A stretch of DNA of 64,000 nucleotides from VBCK01 sp035939615 (GCA_035939615.1 DASZFP010000022.1:16626-80625), one strand, 5' to 3'; counted from the first letter of the stretch, positions 9,104 to 19,280 are shown. Notes: generated by a model not told the origin, from the sequence alone. Program-made: numbers and translations.

Positions 9104-11266
9104 CTAATCCGACGAGACCGACCGGAGCAGCTGCTCGGCCGCCTCGGTCAGGCTTTGCGCCCGGCCCTCGTCGATCGGCTGATTGCCGAAGGCCGCGCCC
9201 TCGAGCATCTGGATCATGCTGGCGGCGATCGCGTTGCGCTGCTGGGTCAGGGCCGTGAGGCTGCTCACGTACGCGCCGTAGGTCGCATCGTCGCTCGCGA
9301 CGGCGCGGGTCGACACCGACAGGGAGGCGCGCCCCAGCGAGCCGCGCGGTGCATCGATCGCCTTGTAGGCGTCGGCCAGCCGCAGCAGTGTCTCGCGATG
9401 CTGCTGGGCCGAGTTCGGCAGCGCGGAACTCTGCAGCACTTCGAACAGCACGCGTCCGTCGTGTGCATAGTCGTCCGTCAGGCCGGCCAGCGCCAGCAGT
9501 GTCGGGCGAATATCCGTGTGATCCGAGAACGGCTGATCCGACACGCCCAGCGGGCGCACTCCGGGGCCGACGATGCCCAGCCAGGTCCGGGTGATGTCCT
9601 CCTGGAAGTCGCCGTGGTTCCAGTTGAAGCCCGGCTGCTGGTTGGAACAGGCCGCCAGCGACGCGCACGCGGTCGCTTTGCTGCTGGCCGTCAGATAGAA
9701 GTCCGGGTTGCCAAACAGCGTGAAAGTGGGCGTCCTGGCCGGGTCGCTCGTGACCATGTGCAGCAGCGCCATCTCGGCCGGGTCGGCCATCGCGGCCATC
9801 ACCGGGACATTCCTGCTGACGATGGGATCGAAGCCCTGCAGCGCGCCCATGTGGTGCTCCAGGGCGCGAGTGGACGCAGCGGTGGGTCCCGGCTGACCGA
9901 GCACGTAGACGTTCGGGGCCGAGTCGCTGTGCACGGAAAACGCCGGCGGTGTGGTCGCCGGATACTCGGTCAACAGCAACGCCCGCAGATCCGCGCCGAC
10001 CTCGCCCAGGTTGGTCGTCGTGCAAGCCACGCTGTCGCCGTCGCACCCGGCCGGCAGCCGGATATACGTGCACGGCGTGTGGATGCCGTCGCATCCGGCC
10101 GGGGCGCCCGCCTGGCCGGCGAAGTGATCGTTCTCGTCGGCGGTGATGATGAACAGTGTGTTGTCCTTCGTGATGCCGTCGCTGCTCAGGCGCGCGAAGA
10201 ACTTGCCGAACGCCTCGTTGTATGCGGCCAGCTGCTGCACGTAGCCGGTCTCGCCGGGGCCGTAACTGCCGGAGAACGTAAAGTGGTTGTCATGGGCGTC
10301 GGCGATGTACGCGTACACGACCGGTACCCCCGCCTCCAGCATCGTCGCCACGTATCCGAGTGTCTGCGAAGCCGACGGATCGAATCCCGGGAATCCGACA
10401 TGGCCGTTGCCATCGTCGATCACGTGGCCATCGATGTCATTGACGGACGGCTGTCCGTGATTGATCCGCGGGGCGACGAAGTAGTTGCCGAACAGCGCGT
10501 CAAATCCGAGGTAGCCGCCCGGCTCGTCCGGCAACTTGTCCGCCTGGCCCGATTCTGCGCAGATCGGACTGTGGCGGGCGCAGTGGATTGCAATCCCCTC
10601 GAAGTCGGCCACGGCCTGGTCGAAATTGGAGGCCGCTTCCGCTGCTTCCCACGACGCCGATCCGAACACGTTGTTGATGTCGGAGCCGACATTCTCGAAT
10701 TCGATGTTCGCCGTCGAAAAAGCGCCGAAGTCACAGCCGGCCCGCGTGAACGGCACCCAGGGGGCGGGATGGGTCTTGCCGCTCTGGTCGATCATCTGCG
10801 GTTTGCCGTCCGGCGCCGTATCGGTCCAATAGCCGAACGAGCTGGAAAAGCCGACCGACCCGTCCGGGCGGAAGTAGCCATACGAGTTGGCCACGGGCTG
10901 CCCGTGCTTGTCGCCGTAGACGCCGGTCAGGGTCGTGATGATGTCATCGGCCGTATGCGAGATGAGCGGGGTGTGATGGTTGTTCAACAGGACCCCGTTG
11001 TCCTCCAGAAAGTTGAGCAGGTTCGGCATCTGCTCAAGGTCGGACGGCACATTCGGGTTGTCGCGACGGAAATGCACATTGTCGAACTGGATATGAACGA
11101 TGTGCCGGATCGCGCTGCCGGCCGAATTCAGGCGGCAGCCCTCGCCGTCCTCCTGTGCGGCTGCGGTGGCGCAGATTGCGCTGGCGATCAGCGCGAATGC
11201 CGCCAGCAACGATGGGAAGACCGGTTTGAGGCGACGGGAAAAACGGGGGACTGCGAGCGCGGCCAT
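9104..11266 (-). CDS. exported alkaline-phosphatase-superfamily phosphoesterase
   Basis: This 720-residue protein has an Arg-rich start, a hydrophobic segment and a cleavage-like ATAAAQ near residue 38, so it is secreted or periplasmic. The mature part has features of the alkaline phosphatase/phosphodiesterase/sulfatase fold: an early metal-site Asp in IQFDNVHF (near 57), SHTADDIITTLTG (near 105), a TADENDHF segment (near 375) and FSDHTDIRPTLLALAGL near 620. These order the usual Asp/His metal ligands and end in the family's typical C-terminal His motif. AAGGAG precedes the ATG. The substrate is unknown; phosphomonoester, phosphodiester or phosphonate are all possible. Confidence 0.85.
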   Translation of the reverse strand: MAALAVPRFSRRLKPVFPSLLAAFALIASAICATAAAQEDGEGCRLNSAGSAIRHIVHIQFDNVHFRRDNPNVPSDLEQMPNLLNFLEDNGVLLNNHHTPLISHTADDIITTLTGVYGDKHGQPVANSYGYFRPDGSVGFSSSFGYWTDTAPDGKPQMIDQSGKTHPAPWVPFTRAGCDFGAFSTANIEFENVGSDINNVFGSASWEAAEAASNFDQAVADFEGIAIHCARHSPICAESGQADKLPDEPGGYLGFDALFGNYFVAPRINHGQPSVNDIDGHVIDDGNGHVGFPGFDPSASQTLGYVATMLEAGVPVVYAYIADAHDNHFTFSGSYGPGETGYVQQLAAYNEAFGKFFARLSSDGITKDNTLFIITADENDHFAGQAGAPAGCDGIHTPCTYIRLPAGCDGDSVACTTTNLGEVGADLRALLLTEYPATTPPAFSVHSDSAPNVYVLGQPGPTAASTRALEHHMGALQGFDPIVSRNVPVMAAMADPAEMALLHMVTSDPARTPTFTLFGNPDFYLTASSKATACASLAACSNQQPGFNWNHGDFQEDITRTWLGIVGPGVRPLGVSDQPFSDHTDIRPTLLALAGLTDDYAHDGRVLFEVLQSSALPNSAQQHRETLLRLADAYKAIDAPRGSLGRASLSVSTRAVASDDATYGAYVSSLTALTQQRNAIAASMIQMLEGAAFGNQPIDEGRAQSLTEAAEQLLRSVSSD

Positions 11267-11366
11267 TGCATCTCCTTCCTGTGTTCAGGCTTTTTGATTG
11301 GAAGCAACAGCGATGGGAGGGTCTAGCCTCGGTCGCCGAAGACGGCGCGAAGCTACGCGCAGAAGT

Positions 11367-11391
11367 TGACGGCTTAATTAAAGAGCCGTCA
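11367..11391 (-). terminator. hairpin downstream of efflux operon
   Basis: An 8-bp perfect inverted repeat (tgacggct / agccgtca) has a 9-nt AT-rich loop. It lies 24 bp past the stop of the outer-membrane-factor gene, in the 148-bp gap before the divergently placed phosphoesterase start. The T-tail is weak, so termination is inferred from position. Confidence 0.45.
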
Positions 11392-11414
11392 GCGTTGCCG
11401 GAACAACGACTACG

Positions 11415-12896
11415 TCACCGCAATGACACGTCCGGTGATGCGGAGGCCGCCTTTGTGTCGCGGGCTTCGGTGGCCAGGGCGTCGGCGCTGCGCCGCCATC
11501 CGCCGCCCAGAGCCTTCACGAGCAGCACGGTGGCGTTCATGCGGCGCAGCTGGATGTCGGCCGCCGACAACTGCGCCGCCAGGGCTGCGTTTTCCGTAGA
11601 CACGACCTCCAGGTAGGTGGCTGCGCCGCCCTTGTAGCGGTATTCGGCTTGCTGCAGCGCGCCCTGCGTGGCCTTTACGGCGGCCGCTTCGCTGGTACTT
11701 TCGCGGGCCAGATAGCGCAGGGAGGCCAGATTGTCCTCGACTTCCTGGTAGGCGGTCAGCACGGTGCTGCGATACAGCGCCACCTGTTCGTCGTAGGCGG
11801 CCCGCGCGGCGTCGTTTTGCGCGTGGCGCAGACCGCCGTCGAACACGGTTTGCAGCAGGCCCGGCCCGATCGACCACAACCGGCTGGGCGCTTGGATCCA
11901 GGAGCTGGCGGCCACACTCTCGACGCCGGCCACGGCCGACAGCGAGAACACGGGAAAGTATGCCGCGCGCGCCACCCCGATCTGGGCGTTGGCGGATGCG
12001 ACCCGGCGTTCGGCCGCCGCCACGTCCGGCCGGCGCTCCAGCAGCGCGGACGGCAGTCCTGCATCGACCATCGGCGGCTCCAGATCCGGCGCAAGCGCGT
12101 GCGGTTCGATATGAAAGCCGGTTGCGGCCCGGCCGACCAGCACCGCGATCGCGTGCTCGGACTGAGCGCGCCGCAGCCGCGTGTCCTCGGCCTGCGTGCG
12201 GGCCGTCTCCAGCTGCGCTTCGGCTTGGCGGACATCGGCGACCACCCCGGCTCCGCCTTCGTACAGGTTGCGGGTGAGCTTGAGCGCATCGGCGTAATCG
12301 GCCACAGTGCGGTCCAGCAGCGCCTGCTGCTCGTCCAGGCTTCTGAGCGTGAAGTAGTCGGTCGCCAGCTCCGACCGCAGGCTCAGGTCCAGAACGGTCA
12401 GATCGCCGGCGCTCGCCTGCTCCGAAGCTCGTGCCGCCGCCACCGTATTACGCAGTCGGCCCCACAGGTCCACTTCATAGGAGACATCGGCGTCGAGCAG
12501 GAAATCGTTGAAGGTGGCCGTCCTGCCGGGCAGGGACCGCGGCGCGTTGCTCGAGAGGCGGGTGCGCGTGACGCTGGCGTCGGCCGTCACCGTCGGAAAG
12601 TAAGCGGCACGGGCCTCGCGCGTCAACGCCCGTGCCTGGTCCAGTCGGGCCACAGCCGCCTTCAGGTTCTGGTTGGCGTCGGCCACCTGCGACTGCAGCG
12701 CGTCGAGCCCTTCGTCTTGGAAAACGGCCCACCACGGCCCGCGCGGGCTAGCATCGGCCGGCGCGGCGGCTTTCCAGTCCGGGCTCTCGTTGTACTGGGG
12801 CGCGCCGGGAGCGCTCTCGGGCACGTGGTACACCGGCGCCAGCGAGCAGCCGGCCAGCGCGCCCGCGAGCGCCATTGGGCCGAACCGCAGATTCAC
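11415..12896 (-). CDS. efflux outer-membrane lipoprotein (NodT/OprM family)
   Basis: This is a TolC-like outer-membrane channel that completes a tripartite pump. The lipobox LAGALAGCSLAP places the lipidated cysteine at residue 17. Two repeated OEP domains follow, each with long helices, including LLERRPDVAAAERRVASANA, the family hallmark. The 493-residue length is typical. The start is GTG within a GTGA overlap with the adaptor stop; a later ATG would remove the N-terminal Arg needed for a lipoprotein signal, so GTG is preferred. It is the last gene of the pump-adaptor-channel operon. Confidence 0.93.
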   Translation of the reverse strand: MNLRFGPMALAGALAGCSLAPVYHVPESAPGAPQYNESPDWKAAAPADASPRGPWWAVFQDEGLDALQSQVADANQNLKAAVARLDQARALTREARAAYFPTVTADASVTRTRLSSNAPRSLPGRTATFNDFLLDADVSYEVDLWGRLRNTVAAARASEQASAGDLTVLDLSLRSELATDYFTLRSLDEQQALLDRTVADYADALKLTRNLYEGGAGVVADVRQAEAQLETARTQAEDTRLRRAQSEHAIAVLVGRAATGFHIEPHALAPDLEPPMVDAGLPSALLERRPDVAAAERRVASANAQIGVARAAYFPVFSLSAVAGVESVAASSWIQAPSRLWSIGPGLLQTVFDGGLRHAQNDAARAAYDEQVALYRSTVLTAYQEVEDNLASLRYLARESTSEAAAVKATQGALQQAEYRYKGGAATYLEVVSTENAALAAQLSAADIQLRRMNATVLLVKALGGGWRRSADALATEARDTKAASASPDVSLR

Positions 12897-14110
12897 GAGC
12901 CCGAGTCCCGGCGCACGGGCGGCGCCGGCTCCGCCGCCACTTTCTCTTCGGGCTCGCCGGCGATCCGCACCACGGCGCCCTCGGTGATCGAGTCCGGCGG
13001 GTTCAGCACCACCTGGTCGCTCGGATCCAGCCCGCCGAGCACCTCGAGCGATTTTCCGAAGTCGCGCCCCGACGTGATGTTCTTCAATTGAATCGCGTGG
13101 CCGGGTCCGACCACCGCGACCTGCAGGCCGGCCGACCGGAAGAGGAGCGCGTTGATCGGCAACCTGAGCGAGTCGGCATTGCCGGCCAGCTTGAAGTGCA
13201 CTTCCGCGTAGGAGCCGGGAAACAGCTCGCCGTTGGAATTGTCGACCTGCAGCTCCACCTGCAGCGTGCGGGCGACCGGGTCCAGGGCCTGCGCGGTGCG
13301 CACCACCTGGGTCGGGTAGCTCTTGCCCTGGCGCTCGGCGAATTGCAACTGCGCCACCACGCCGGGCGTGGCGGCGGCCGCGTACGGTTGCGGGACCTGG
13401 GCATAGATGCGCAGGCGCCGCGTGTCGGCCATCCGGAACAGGGCCGCGCCCGAGTTCTGGCCCGCGTTGATCAGCGCGCCGATGTCAGTGTTGCGTGCGG
13501 TGACGACGCCGTCGAAGGGCGCGGTCACGCGCTTGAACGATTCCAGATCCTGCAGCCGGCCGACGTTGGCTGCGGAGGACGCGACCGCGGCTTTCTTGGC
13601 GGCCTCGTCGCTCGCCTTTTGGTCGGCGTCCTGCTTCGAGACCGATTCAGTGGCCAGCAGTCCCTGCCACCGCACGTTGGTCGATTTGGCCAGCTCGTAA
13701 TTGGCCTGCGCGGTGGCCAGGTCGGCCAGGGACTGTCCCAATTCGTGATCGACCTCGGGCGTATCGATCTCGGCCAGCAACTGCCCGCGAGTCACGTGCG
13801 CGCCGATGTCGGTGTACCAGATCTTCAGATAGCCGCTGGTGCGCGCGTAAATGGGGGCCTCGTAGTAGGCCTGCACGGTGCCGGGCAGCACCAGTTCCTG
13901 GTCGGCCGGGCCGTGCTGCGGCTTGATCGTGGCAACCGTCGGGGTGGCCGCCGCAATGGTGCGTTGCGCCAGCGCCCCGCGCGCCATGCCGCGGCTGACG
14001 ACGGTCCAGGCGAACAGGCCCACGCCGAGCACCAGCGCGCCCGTCGCCAGCATCTTCAGGCGGGACGGTCGGGCTCTTTGCGTCCGGCTCGAGGGTTGTT
14101 CGGGCATCAT
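12893..14110 (-). CDS. RND efflux periplasmic adaptor
   Basis: This 405-residue membrane-fusion protein has an N-terminal uncleaved-type anchor (KMLATGALVLGVGLFAWTVV) at about residues 20-40. The lipoyl halves surround a coiled-coil hairpin (about 120-190), with VTAPFDGVVTARNTDIGA closing the second half. A beta-barrel and a membrane-proximal domain follow (RTLQVELQVDNSNGELFPGS). The gene begins 13 bp after the pump stop and overlaps the channel start by 4 bp. It bridges the pump and the NodT channel. An ATGATG start offers two initiation codons. Confidence 0.93.
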   Translation of the reverse strand: MMPEQPSSRTQRARPSRLKMLATGALVLGVGLFAWTVVSRGMARGALAQRTIAAATPTVATIKPQHGPADQELVLPGTVQAYYEAPIYARTSGYLKIWYTDIGAHVTRGQLLAEIDTPEVDHELGQSLADLATAQANYELAKSTNVRWQGLLATESVSKQDADQKASDEAAKKAAVASSAANVGRLQDLESFKRVTAPFDGVVTARNTDIGALINAGQNSGAALFRMADTRRLRIYAQVPQPYAAAATPGVVAQLQFAERQGKSYPTQVVRTAQALDPVARTLQVELQVDNSNGELFPGSYAEVHFKLAGNADSLRLPINALLFRSAGLQVAVVGPGHAIQLKNITSGRDFGKSLEVLGGLDPSDQVVLNPPDSITEGAVVRIAGEPEEKVAAEPAPPVRRDSGS

Positions 14111-14123
14111 CAGCTCCGTCGGT

Positions 14124-17100
14124 TCACGTCGTCTGGGCAGGCTGCTGTCGGCCGTGGATGATCGCGAACACGCAGGGCACGAACACCAGGGTAGCTACGG
14201 TGGCGAAAATCAGGCCCCCGATCACGGCGCGGCCCAATGGGGCATTCTGCTCTCCGCCGTCGCCGAAGCCCAGCGCCATCGGCACCATCCCGATGATCAT
14301 CGCCAGCGCCGTCATCAACACCGGCCGAAACCGCGTCGTGCCGGCGCTCATGGCCGCCTGGGCGGCGTCCTCGCCGGCATTGAGGCGCTCGCGCGCAAAG
14401 CTGACCAGCAGGATGCTGTTGGCCGTGGCCACGCCCATGCACATGATGGCCCCGGTCAGCGCCGGCACGCTGATGGTCGTGTGGGTCAGGAACAGCATCG
14501 CGACGATGCCGGCCAGCGCCGCCGGCAGCGCCGTGATGATGATGAAAGGGTCCAGCCACGACTGGAAGTTCACCACCATCAGCAGGTATACCAGGACGAT
14601 GGCTCCGAGCAGCCCAGCCAGCAGGCCGTCGAAGGAGGTGTTCATCGTCCGCACCTGGCCGCGCACCGAGATGCGCGAGCCGCGTGGCAGCTGATCCTTC
14701 ATCGACGCGATGATCCGGTCGATGCGGGTGGACACGAAACCCAGGTCAACGCCCTGCGCCGAGCCGTAGATGTCGATCACCGGCATGGCGTCGTAGTGGC
14801 TCACGACAGCCGGGCTGAAGCCGCGGTGGAAAGTGGCCACATTGGCGAGCAGTTGAGGCGGGCGCCCGGCGCCGCCGCCCAACGGCGTAGTTGCCAGCGC
14901 GTTGAGCGAGTCCAGATGCGCCTGGGGCGTTTGCGTGCTGACGTTGTACTGGGTGCCGGTTTTCGGATCGATCCAGAACGAGGGCGATGTCTGAAAGCTT
15001 CCGGACAGTGAAATCAGCAGGTTGGACGCGACGTCATGCTGGGTCATGTTCAGCAGCTCGGCTTTGCTTCGATCGACGTCGACCTGCAGGCTCGGATAGT
15101 CGAACGCCTGTTGAATGCGCATGTCCACCGCGCCCGGAATCTGGCGCAGCTTCTGCAGCAGCGCGTCGGCGAACTTGGCGTTGCCTTCGACGTTGAAGCC
15201 CGAGATCTGCACGTCGATCGGGCTGGGCAGGCCGAAGTTCAGGATCTGGCTGACGATGTCGGCCGGCAGGAACGCAAAGCTGGTCGATGGGAACTCGCGG
15301 GTCAGCCGCTTGCGCAGCGCGTCCTCGTAGCCGGCGGTCGAATGGTGATCTGGCGTGAGCGCGATGAAGATGTCGGCATCGCCCGGCCCGACCGGCGCCG
15401 AGGTGCTGTAGGCGGTATTGATGCCGCTGTAGGGCACGCCGATGTTGTCGACGAGCGATGCGAGCTCGTTGCTCGGAATGACCTGGCGCACGGAGGCCTC
15501 GACCGCATCGCACAACACAGCGGTCTCCTCGATGCGCAAGCCGGTTCGTGCCCTCAGGTGCAGCTTGATCTGGCCGGCATCGACGCTTGGGAAAAAGTCC
15601 TGACCGAGGCCGGGCCAGTAGCGCCCCAGCGGGATCGCGACCGTGGCGATCGCGAGCATGCCCACCAGGAAGCGCGCCACGAAACGGGCGCGCACCTTCA
15701 GCGCCGCCTCCAGCAGCCCGCGGTACCAGGCGCGGACGCGTTCGAAGCCGTGCTCGAAAGCCACAAAGATGCGCCCCATGATCCCGGTCTTCGTGTGCGC
15801 GGCGTGCTCGCTGCCCTTGACCCAGTACTTGGCCAGGGTCGGCACCAGCGTCCGCGACAGCAGGTAGGAGGCGAGCATCGCAAATACGACCGCCTCGGCC
15901 AGAGGAATGAACAGGAAATGGGCGATGCCGCTGAGCAGCAGCATCGGGATGAAGACGATGCAGATGGCCAGCGTCGACACCAGCGCCGGCAGCGCGATCT
16001 GGTGGGCCCCGTCCATGATCGCCGTTTCGACGTCCTTGCCCTGTTCCAGGTGGTAGTTGATGTTCTCGATCGTCACGGTCGCGTCGTCGACCAGGATGCC
16101 CACGGCCAGCGCCAGTCCGCCCAGCGTCATGATGTTGATGGTCTCGCCCACTGCCGCCAGGCAGACGATCGAAGCCAGGATCGACAGCGGAATCGATATG
16201 CTGATGATGAACGTGCTGCGCCAGCTCGCCAGGAACAGCAGAATCAGCAGGCCGGTCAGCACCGCGGCGATCACCGCCTCGCGCACCACGCCCGAGATGG
16301 CCGAGCGCACGAAAACGGACTGATCGCCCAGGAACTGGATCTTCAGGGACGGGGGCAGGGTCGCCTGAACCTGCGGCAGCCTGCGGCGCAGTTCCTTGAT
16401 CACGTCGAGCGTGGATGCGCTACCGCTCTTGAGCACGCTCATCAGAACAGCGCGGTGCCCGTCCAGGCGCACCATGTTGGTCTGGGGAGGTCCGCCATCG
16501 CGCACGTGGGCCACGTCGCGCACGTACACGACGCTGCCGTTGCGCGTGGTGATCGGCAGGTCGTTCAGCTCGGCGATACTGGTCGGGCTCGCGTTGACCG
16601 ACACGAAGTACTCCAGATCGCCGATCTTCTCCGTGCCGGCCGGCAGGATCAGGTTCTGCTGCCCGATGGCGCTGGTCACGTCGGCGCCCGACAAGCCGTT
16701 AGCGCGCAGAGCCTTGGGGTCCAGGTCGACCTGGACCTGCCGCTGATAGCCGCCGTACGGGAACGGCATCGAGGCGCCCGGAATGGTCGCCATCGCCGTG
16801 CGCAGGATGTTGTTGCCCATGTCGAAGACCTCGGCCTCCGACAGCTGGTCGCTGGACAGCGCCATCTGGATGATCGGCACGGTGGAGGCGTCGTAGGCCA
16901 GGATGAACGGCGGCGTCGTGCCGGGCGGGGCGGAGTTGAGCTGGGTCTGCGACACGCCGGTGATCTGGGCGAAGGACAGCTCCTCCTTGACGTTGGGCTG
17001 GAAGAAGTACTTCACCACGGCGATGCCGTTGAGCGACTGCGACTCGGTGTGCTCGACGTCGTTGACGGTGGTCTGCGCGGTGCGCTCCGAAAACAGCACG

Positions 17101-17288
17101 ATGCGCTTGGCCATCTCGTCCGGCGACAGCCCCGTGTAGCGCCAGATCGTGGCGACCACCGGGATCTTGATGTTCGGGAAGATGTCGGTCGCGGTGCGCG
17201 CGATCACGAACACGCCCAGCAGCAGGATCAGCACCGCCAGCACGATGAAGGTGTATGGGCGCCGCAGCGCCAGCCCGACGATCCACAT
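14124..17288 (-). CDS. RND efflux transporter permease
   Basis: This is a 1054-residue inner-membrane pump of the HAE1/AcrB superfamily, first gene of a three-gene operon. It begins with TM1 and RTATDIFPNIKIPVVATIWR; two periplasmic docking and porter regions alternate with 6+6 membrane helices. TM4 carries GILVDDATVTIENI with both relay Asp residues. TM10 carries MGVATANSILLVSFA, so the AcrB-type lysine is absent, as in a recognised subgroup of proteobacterial pumps. The family exports lipophilic drugs or metabolites; the substrate here is not evident. The operon order pump-adaptor-channel is the reverse of the third RND operon. Confidence 0.93.
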   Translation of the reverse strand: MWIVGLALRRPYTFIVLAVLILLLGVFVIARTATDIFPNIKIPVVATIWRYTGLSPDEMAKRIVLFSERTAQTTVNDVEHTESQSLNGIAVVKYFFQPNVKEELSFAQITGVSQTQLNSAPPGTTPPFILAYDASTVPIIQMALSSDQLSEAEVFDMGNNILRTAMATIPGASMPFPYGGYQRQVQVDLDPKALRANGLSGADVTSAIGQQNLILPAGTEKIGDLEYFVSVNASPTSIAELNDLPITTRNGSVVYVRDVAHVRDGGPPQTNMVRLDGHRAVLMSVLKSGSASTLDVIKELRRRLPQVQATLPPSLKIQFLGDQSVFVRSAISGVVREAVIAAVLTGLLILLFLASWRSTFIISISIPLSILASIVCLAAVGETINIMTLGGLALAVGILVDDATVTIENINYHLEQGKDVETAIMDGAHQIALPALVSTLAICIVFIPMLLLSGIAHFLFIPLAEAVVFAMLASYLLSRTLVPTLAKYWVKGSEHAAHTKTGIMGRIFVAFEHGFERVRAWYRGLLEAALKVRARFVARFLVGMLAIATVAIPLGRYWPGLGQDFFPSVDAGQIKLHLRARTGLRIEETAVLCDAVEASVRQVIPSNELASLVDNIGVPYSGINTAYSTSAPVGPGDADIFIALTPDHHSTAGYEDALRKRLTREFPSTSFAFLPADIVSQILNFGLPSPIDVQISGFNVEGNAKFADALLQKLRQIPGAVDMRIQQAFDYPSLQVDVDRSKAELLNMTQHDVASNLLISLSGSFQTSPSFWIDPKTGTQYNVSTQTPQAHLDSLNALATTPLGGGAGRPPQLLANVATFHRGFSPAVVSHYDAMPVIDIYGSAQGVDLGFVSTRIDRIIASMKDQLPRGSRISVRGQVRTMNTSFDGLLAGLLGAIVLVYLLMVVNFQSWLDPFIIITALPAALAGIVAMLFLTHTTISVPALTGAIMCMGVATANSILLVSFARERLNAGEDAAQAAMSAGTTRFRPVLMTALAMIIGMVPMALGFGDGGEQNAPLGRAVIGGLIFATVATLVFVPCVFAIIHGRQQPAQTT

Positions 17289-17331
17289 GAAGCGTCAGCC
17301 CCGCAAGGGTCGATTCGAAGGAGCGGCCATC

Positions 17332-18243
17332 TCAGGCGCCGGCGGCCGCTTGCGGCACCGCACGCCCGGCCGCCGCGTGCAGATCGGCGGCGAGCGCCGA
17401 TACGTCGTGTTCGCCCAGGCCATTGATGTAGGCGGTCTTCAGACGCTGGCGCAGCGCGTCCGCAAACGGCAGCGCCGCATCGCTGGCGGCCGCCGCCCGC
17501 AGCACCAGGTCGATGTCCTTCAAGGCGAGTGCCACCTTGAATCCGCCCGGCGCGTCCGCCCGGGCCGCCACCCGCGCGGCGTAGCCGCTGATCACCGGTC
17601 CCGTAAACAGCCGCTCGGTCCAGGCGGCCGCCAGCGCTTTGCGGTCGACGCCACCGCGCTCGGCCAGCTCCAGCGCTTCGGCCAGCATCTGCACGCTGCT
17701 CAGCACCATCAGGTTGGTGGCGAGCTTGGCGACATTGGCCGCCGGCGGATTCTCACCGACGTCGTAGATCGCGCCCGCCATCGCACCGAGCGCCTCGCGC
17801 AGGCGCACCTTGTCCGGCGCGGCGCCGGCCAGCCACACCGTCAGGGCGGCGGCCTCGGCGACGTCGGGACGCCCCGAAACGGGAGCCGAAACGAGCGTGG
17901 CGCCGCTGCGCCGGTGCTGTTCGGCCAGCAGGCCGACCAGGTCGGGCGAAACCGTGCTCATCGACAGGTGCAGTCCACCGTGCCCGAGCCGCCCGGAGAT
18001 GCCGCCGGCGCCCAGCGTGACGGCGCGCAGCGCCTGGTCGTCGGCGACCATCGTGATCACGATGCCGTCAGGGCCGACCACATCGGCCGGCACCGCGGCC
18101 ACTATCGCGCCGAGCTTGACCAGCTCGCGCGCCTTGTCTTCGGAACGGTTGAAAACGCGGACCCGGAAGCCGCGCTTGATCAGATTGCGCGCCATCGGCA
18201 GGCCCATGGCGCCCAGTCCCACAAAGCCGATGTCCTGATCCAT
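17332..18243 (-). CDS. NAD(P)-dependent oxidoreductase, beta-hydroxyacid dehydrogenase family
   Basis: This 303-residue enzyme is of the 3-hydroxyisobutyrate/tartronate-semialdehyde reductase type. The N-terminal Rossmann motif is GFVGLGAMGLPMARNLIKRG, followed by FNRSEDKARELV, suggesting NADP preference by the Arg. Substrate-binding STVSPDL and APVSGRPDVAEA precede the helical C-terminal domain with the catalytic-lysine helix (NVAKLATNLMV). I chose the ATG of MDQDIGF because AGAAGGA lies 9 nt upstream; the ATG three codons earlier is too close to that site. It is separated from the RND operon by 43 bp and may be read with it or alone. The substrate is unknown. Confidence 0.87.
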   Translation of the reverse strand: MDQDIGFVGLGAMGLPMARNLIKRGFRVRVFNRSEDKARELVKLGAIVAAVPADVVGPDGIVITMVADDQALRAVTLGAGGISGRLGHGGLHLSMSTVSPDLVGLLAEQHRRSGATLVSAPVSGRPDVAEAAALTVWLAGAAPDKVRLREALGAMAGAIYDVGENPPAANVAKLATNLMVLSSVQMLAEALELAERGGVDRKALAAAWTERLFTGPVISGYAARVAARADAPGGFKVALALKDIDLVLRAAAASDAALPFADALRQRLKTAYINGLGEHDVSALAADLHAAAGRAVPQAAAGA

Positions 18244-18504
18244 GGGTGTCATTCCTTCTCGTAGAAGACCGCGCTGCGGGCGCGCGCGCTCAGCGCGCGG
18301 TTCAAGCCCCGCTGCGCAGCGTATGCGCCCGACTGCCGGCCGCGATTGCAAAAGTGTCGCGCACGGTTACAGGTGAAACATGGGCCGAAATGGCCGATTC
18401 ACGCCGGGCGCGGACAGTCGCGCCGTCAACCGATTGGTTTTGTGGGCCGGGCGCCGGCGTGGATCCGTATGCAGACCCGAGTGGCGCCCGCGCGAGGCGG
18501 CGGG

Positions 18505-19233
18505 TCAGTACACCGCTTCAACCTGCGCGGCGAAGCTGTAGCCGACGCCGCGCTCGGTGATGATGTACTTCGGTTGGCGGGGATCGGGCTCGATTTTTCG
18601 CCGCAGCCGAAGGATCTGTACGTCGACGGCGCGATCGTAGACCTCGTTGTCGTAGCGCCGGCTCATGTCGATCAGCTGATCGCGACTGAGCACGCGCCCG
18701 TGCGCTGCCAGCAGCGCGGCCAGCAGGTTGAATTCGCCGTTGCTCAACGCGATCTGACCTCCGCGGCTGTCGCTGAGGCGGCGCGTGCGCAGGTTCAGCT
18801 CCCAGCCCGGAAAGCGGTAGGCGCGGCAGACCTTGGCTCCGTGTATCTCCTGACCCGCATAGGTGCGGCGCAACACGGTGCGGATGCGGGCCAGCAGCTC
18901 GCGGGGGCTGAACGGCTTGGTGAGGTAGTCGTCAGCGCCCAGTTCCAGCCCCATGATCCGGTCGGCTTCCTCGGTGCGCCCGGTCAGCACGATGACCGGC
19001 ACCTGCGAGCGATCGCGCAGCTGGCGCAGCAGGCGCATGCCGTCCTCGGAGCCCAGTCGGAGGTCCAACAGGACCAGATCGACCACCTCGGAGGCGAAAG
19101 CGGCCGTCAGCTCTCCGCCCGTGGCCGCTTCGGTGACGCGGAACTCGTTCTCGCTCAGGTAGTCGCGCACGACCTGGCGCAGGGTCGCGTCGTCGTCGAC
19201 GACCATCACGTGGGGGCCGATATCCTGCGTCAT
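18505..19233 (-). CDS. OmpR/PhoB-family response regulator
   Basis: This 242-residue DNA-binding regulator has a receiver domain with acidic pocket VVDDDA (residues 11-16), phospho-acceptor Asp57 in LVLLDLRLG, and YLTKPFSPRELLARI with the conserved Lys near 106. A winged-helix C-terminus follows (ALSNGEFNLLAALLAAHGRV, then DRAVDVQILRLRRKIEPDP, ending RGVGYSF). The ATG is the first that leaves a normal-length receiver; longer forms only add Arg/Ala-rich antisense-like sequence. It is divergent from the receiver/hybrid-kinase pair with a 47-bp gap, so the three are probably one signalling unit. Confidence 0.93.
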   Translation of the reverse strand: MTQDIGPHVMVVDDDATLRQVVRDYLSENEFRVTEAATGGELTAAFASEVVDLVLLDLRLGSEDGMRLLRQLRDRSQVPVIVLTGRTEEADRIMGLELGADDYLTKPFSPRELLARIRTVLRRTYAGQEIHGAKVCRAYRFPGWELNLRTRRLSDSRGGQIALSNGEFNLLAALLAAHGRVLSRDQLIDMSRRYDNEVYDRAVDVQILRLRRKIEPDPRQPKYIITERGVGYSFAAQVEAVY

Positions 19234-19280
19234 GGCAGCGCCCGCGCCTTGATCGCCCGGCCAGCGCCGCGTGGGGCCGC

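Noticed and set aside
9155..11326. 723-codon plus-strand open frame
   Set aside because: Exact antisense shadow of the secreted phosphoesterase, Arg/Val/Gly-rich, with no family resemblance.
15036..17426. 796-codon plus-strand open frame
   Set aside because: Antisense to the second RND pump; His/Arg/Gln-rich translation without domains.
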